Assembly: GCA_963731745.1 (NCBI GenBank)
Contig: CAVSWT010000026.1
Coordinates: forward strand, 1 to 59,978
Length of the DNA stretch: 59,978 nucleotides
DNA from: CAVSWT01 sp963731745
GTDB lineage: Bacteria; Bacteroidota; Ignavibacteria; Ignavibacteriales; Ignavibacteriaceae
Direction: 5' to 3'
Position numbers and translations under genes: made by a program. Within the stretch, counting starts at the first letter, position 1, and every line of letters starts with the position of its first letter. Under the pieces are notes generated by a model. The model worked only from the letters and a program-made list of their open reading frames with translations. It was not told the origin of the DNA and did not search any database. Below are positions 57,652 to 59,978 of the stretch, one piece after another.

Positions 57652-59241
57652 ACCGCCCCAAAGATTCGAACCTGAATTTTTGGGGTTTTTTATTGACTGC
57701 AATTTCGTTTTTATTGTGCCATCTGCTCGAATCTTAAATACAATTTCACCATTATCATTATCTCGATTAACAAAGGATACAATTTCAACAAATAAGAGTT
57801 GGTTGAGCCTGCGTTTAGTTTCAATAGATACATTTTCGTATAAATTATTATATTCTTTAAGTATTCCCTTTAGTTCTGTTTCATTGATATTACTTTTCTG
57901 AATTGATTCCAAGTTATTTTTTTGATTTTGTATTTCTACATCCAATAATGCTTTCGTCTGTTCTAATTCATTTAATTTATCAGATATTGATCTTAACTTC
58001 CCAATATCGGGTATACTAACAATTTTTTCAGCCAATGTTTTAATTGCTTTATTTACTTTCAACTGATTTTGATGAAGATCTTTAAGAGAATTTTCTATAA
58101 CAATAGATTCATCGTCTTTTTGATTACTAAGTAGTTTATAAATTTGTCTAAACATTTCCTCATTGTTCACCATTTGGCTGATAATAGTTTTTACAAAATT
58201 TTCCAATTCGTCAGCTCCTATATCCTTCGCATTGCATGTGCTTTTTGAGCTTTTAATTGCACTTACGCATTTATAATAGTAGTAATATTTTCCAGTGGAT
58301 TTTTTAGTATAGGTAGAGGTTAAATTTTTACCACAAAAACCACATTTTGTAATTCCGAGTAAAGTAAGATCAGATTTACCTTGTTGTAAAATGTGTCGAT
58401 CTTTTTGTGACTCGTCAAGCTTCTTTTGAACATCTAGAAATAACTTATCATCGACTATTGCTTCGTGTAGTCCCTTAAATTCCATTCCTTTGTATGTGAC
58501 AAATCCTGTATATATTTTATTACGTAACATTCGTTTTATAACATCTTTGTTAAATCTCCCTCCACCAGAAGACAATCCGCTTTTTTTATTTCGGATTTTA
58601 GTTCTATATCCTTCTCTATTCATTATCTCAGCAACTTTACTACTTGATGGATTTTCCAAATATTTTTGAAAAATGATATTTACTGTCTTTGCTTCTTCAT
58701 TATTTGTTACTAGCTTCTTATCGACAACATCATAACCAAGCAGAACATGCCCACCACCCCAAAATCCTTTTTGTGCCTGATAAAATAATTTTTCTCGAGT
58801 TCTTTCGGCAATCATATCTCTTTCAAACTCAGCAAATGCTAACATGATGTTTCTTTGCATCTTTCCCGCTGGAGTAGTGGTATCAATACTTTGTGTGGCA
58901 AAAACTATATCAATGCCAAGTGCAGTCAATCTTTTATCAACATCCAGATAATCCAAAACACTTCTGGAAATACGATCTATTTTTGTTGCTGCAATAATAT
59001 CAAATTTCTTTTCTTCCGCATCCGCAAGTAATTTTTTTATCTCATCGCGCTCAAGACTGGAACCAGAAGCTTTATCGATATAAATTTTGTAAACTTGCCA
59101 ATCTTTATTCTTACAATATTCTTTTAATAAATCTTCTTGCCCCTTTAATGAACTGAAATTTCCTTGGCCTTGTTCGTAAGTAGATACCCTACAATATATC
59201 GCAACTTTTTTCTTTTCTTTTGTATCCGATTTTTTTGCCAT
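57610..59241 (-). CDS. Large serine recombinase at the tRNA-Asn site
   Basis: From the ATG at 59241 (MAKKSDTKEKKKVAIY) the protein has 543 residues. The resolvase domain carries YCRVSTYEQ with the catalytic Ser, ATKIDRISRSVLDY and AFAEFERDMIAERTREKL. A recombinase domain (about 165-290) holds GYDVVDKKLV and MLRNKIYTGFVTYKG. A zinc ribbon (CGFCGKNLTS with CVSAIK and CNAKD) is followed by a long coiled coil. The last codons run into the tRNA, so the tail WLREQDSNLQPFG and the stop are antisense to tRNA-Asn. In the free form the gene may end differently. It would insert or excise the element, using tRNA-Asn as attachment site. Confidence 0.92.
   Translation of the reverse strand: MAKKSDTKEKKKVAIYCRVSTYEQGQGNFSSLKGQEDLLKEYCKNKDWQVYKIYIDKASGSSLERDEIKKLLADAEEKKFDIIAATKIDRISRSVLDYLDVDKRLTALGIDIVFATQSIDTTTPAGKMQRNIMLAFAEFERDMIAERTREKLFYQAQKGFWGGGHVLLGYDVVDKKLVTNNEEAKTVNIIFQKYLENPSSSKVAEIMNREGYRTKIRNKKSGLSSGGGRFNKDVIKRMLRNKIYTGFVTYKGMEFKGLHEAIVDDKLFLDVQKKLDESQKDRHILQQGKSDLTLLGITKCGFCGKNLTSTYTKKSTGKYYYYYKCVSAIKSSKSTCNAKDIGADELENFVKTIISQMVNNEEMFRQIYKLLSNQKDDESIVIENSLKDLHQNQLKVNKAIKTLAEKIVSIPDIGKLRSISDKLNELEQTKALLDVEIQNQKNNLESIQKSNINETELKGILKEYNNLYENVSIETKRRLNQLLFVEIVSFVNRDNDNGEIVFKIRADGTIKTKLQSIKNPKNSGSNLWGGWLREQDSNLQPFG
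57656..57691 (+). terminator. Terminator after tRNA-Asn with a T-arm-like loop
   Basis: CCCCAAA (57656-57662) and TTTGGGG (57679-57685) form the stem, followed by six T. The 16-base loop holds GATTCGAACCTG, which is the reverse complement of a tRNA T-arm sequence, with one mismatch to the T arm just upstream. It lies within the recombinase reading frame on the other strand. Confidence 0.8.
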
Positions 59242-59417
59242 AGCTATTCTCAATCATTTCTTGAAATTAAAAAATGAAATATAAAATAAATGCATAAAAC
59301 TTTTAACATGAACTAGCAATATAGTATACAAACTCACTCCAAAGTTTCCTCCCATTTTTTGGTAAAAGAATAATATAACCATACCAATCAATAACCAATC
59401 CGGGAGGAACTTTTCTT

Positions 59418-59978
59418 ATGTCATGGGAAGAACTGTACCCAACAATAACTGACCAAGCATACTGGTCTGTCATGCGATACGATTCACGCCGTCAAGATAA
59501 AATTCAAGAGCTTGTTTGCCAGTCATACGAAAAATATTTGAATGATGTTGCTGCTGGTAAAGAAATCAAAAAGCAGAATTACAAATGCTTTGTTACACAA
59601 CGTTCAAAAGAAGTTGATACTCGTTCAATCTGTAAAAACGGATTTGGCGGTACATCAACAATTGATGCGCTGTCGTTTTATAGAAGAAGATCCGATGTGG
59701 ATACTGAGATCATAACCTTTGATGAATGGATGACAGCTAAGACAAATGATAAAGAAAAAATTGAAGAGCATCTGTCTTTCAATATTGATTTCAGCAACTG
59801 GCAATGCAGACTTTCAACTGATGAAAGAAGTGTACTTAACTTTTTGATGCAAGGTTACAAAGCTCAAAAGATTTCCGAAATCCTTCAACGTTCTTATACC
59901 AGGATAAAAGAAATTATTGCTGGCTTGAAGAAAGCATTTGTTGAGTATTTCTATCTTGAGGCGCTGGTGAGACCTTAG
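59418..59978 (+). CDS. Sigma-like DNA-binding regulator of the integrated element
   Basis: A complete 186-residue gene ending at the last base of the window. The start ATG follows a strong GGGAGGA site. The C-terminal quarter, LSTDERSVLNFLMQGYKAQ with KISEILQRSYTRIKEIIAGLKKAF, has the shape of a sigma-70 region 4 helix-turn-helix. The N-terminal part (WEELYPTITDQAYWSVMRYD, then KIQELVCQSYEKYLND) resembles a region-2-like helical block but I cannot prove it. It is divergent from the recombinase across about 175 bases, so both promoters lie there. A role in switching on element genes is inference. Confidence 0.7.
   Translation: MSWEELYPTITDQAYWSVMRYDSRRQDKIQELVCQSYEKYLNDVAAGKEIKKQNYKCFVTQRSKEVDTRSICKNGFGGTSTIDALSFYRRRSDVDTEIITFDEWMTAKTNDKEKIEEHLSFNIDFSNWQCRLSTDERSVLNFLMQGYKAQKISEILQRSYTRIKEIIAGLKKAFVEYFYLEALVRP

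Noticed and set aside
57610..57660. REQDSNLQPFG as a real conserved protein tail
   Set aside because: This is the usual antisense reading of a tRNA 3' end, not a domain.

Overview
The window joins two unrelated pieces of DNA. Bases 1 to about 2500 are very G+C-rich. They encode, in a reading frame broken every few dozen bases, part of a large repetitive Ig-like surface protein of a kind seen in myxobacteria-like organisms. From about 2505 to the end the DNA is A+T-rich (roughly one third G+C by eye) and behaves as one bacterial chromosome segment. The switch falls inside a DinB-family gene whose 5' end is missing, so the join is most likely a chimeric read or contig end rather than a transfer event.

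The A+T-rich part looks like the Ignavibacteriota / Chlorobi-Bacteroidota side of the tree. It has Kdo transferase and a heptosyltransferase (a Gram-negative outer membrane), BamD, a PorQ-like type IX secretion protein, a secreted protease with a type IX C-terminal sorting domain, GldA/F/G-type ABC genes, and intergenic palindromes typical of that group. Genus or species cannot be named from sequence alone.

Layout: 2.9-5.1 kb LPS core genes (heptosyltransferase, waaA). 5.3-10.2 kb a heterodimeric ABC exporter pair with a 2-hydroxyacid dehydrogenase between the subunits. 10.5-14.2 kb serS and leuS. 14.4-19.2 kb lysA, a Tat-exported LD-carboxypeptidase and priA. 20.2-24.8 kb a gldA-gldF-gldG-DUF4340 operon interrupted by a GIY-YIG nuclease gene bounded by REP-like hairpins. 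25.1-26.5 kb a lipoprotein with a (CT)14 tract in its signal peptide, an outer-membrane barrel and a 48-residue membrane peptide. 26.9-38.2 kb housekeeping and accessory genes: YdeI-like, Yip1-like, tryptophanase, AMMECR1 and Memo, a DUF2520 protein, glyS, lipoproteins, an EEP hydrolase. 38.3-46.6 kb an APC permease fused to two universal stress domains, a bacterial GH47 alpha-mannosidase, outer-membrane proteins, htpX and glutamate dehydrogenase. 46.7-57.4 kb a long tightly packed run: bamD, thioesterase, an FG-GAP-like secreted protein, a T9SS metalloprotease, then ccmABCDEF for cytochrome c maturation. 57.6 kb to the end: tRNA-Asn(GTT) with a large serine recombinase whose last codons are antisense to the tRNA, followed by a sigma-like regulator. 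This is the edge of an integrated element that runs out of the window.

Seven genes in the A+T-rich part are split by single-base slips, eight in total, nearly all in homopolymers. The pattern points to uncorrected long-read indels rather than real gene decay, so those genes are described here as single units. No CRISPR array, rRNA or insertion sequence with a DDE transposase was seen.
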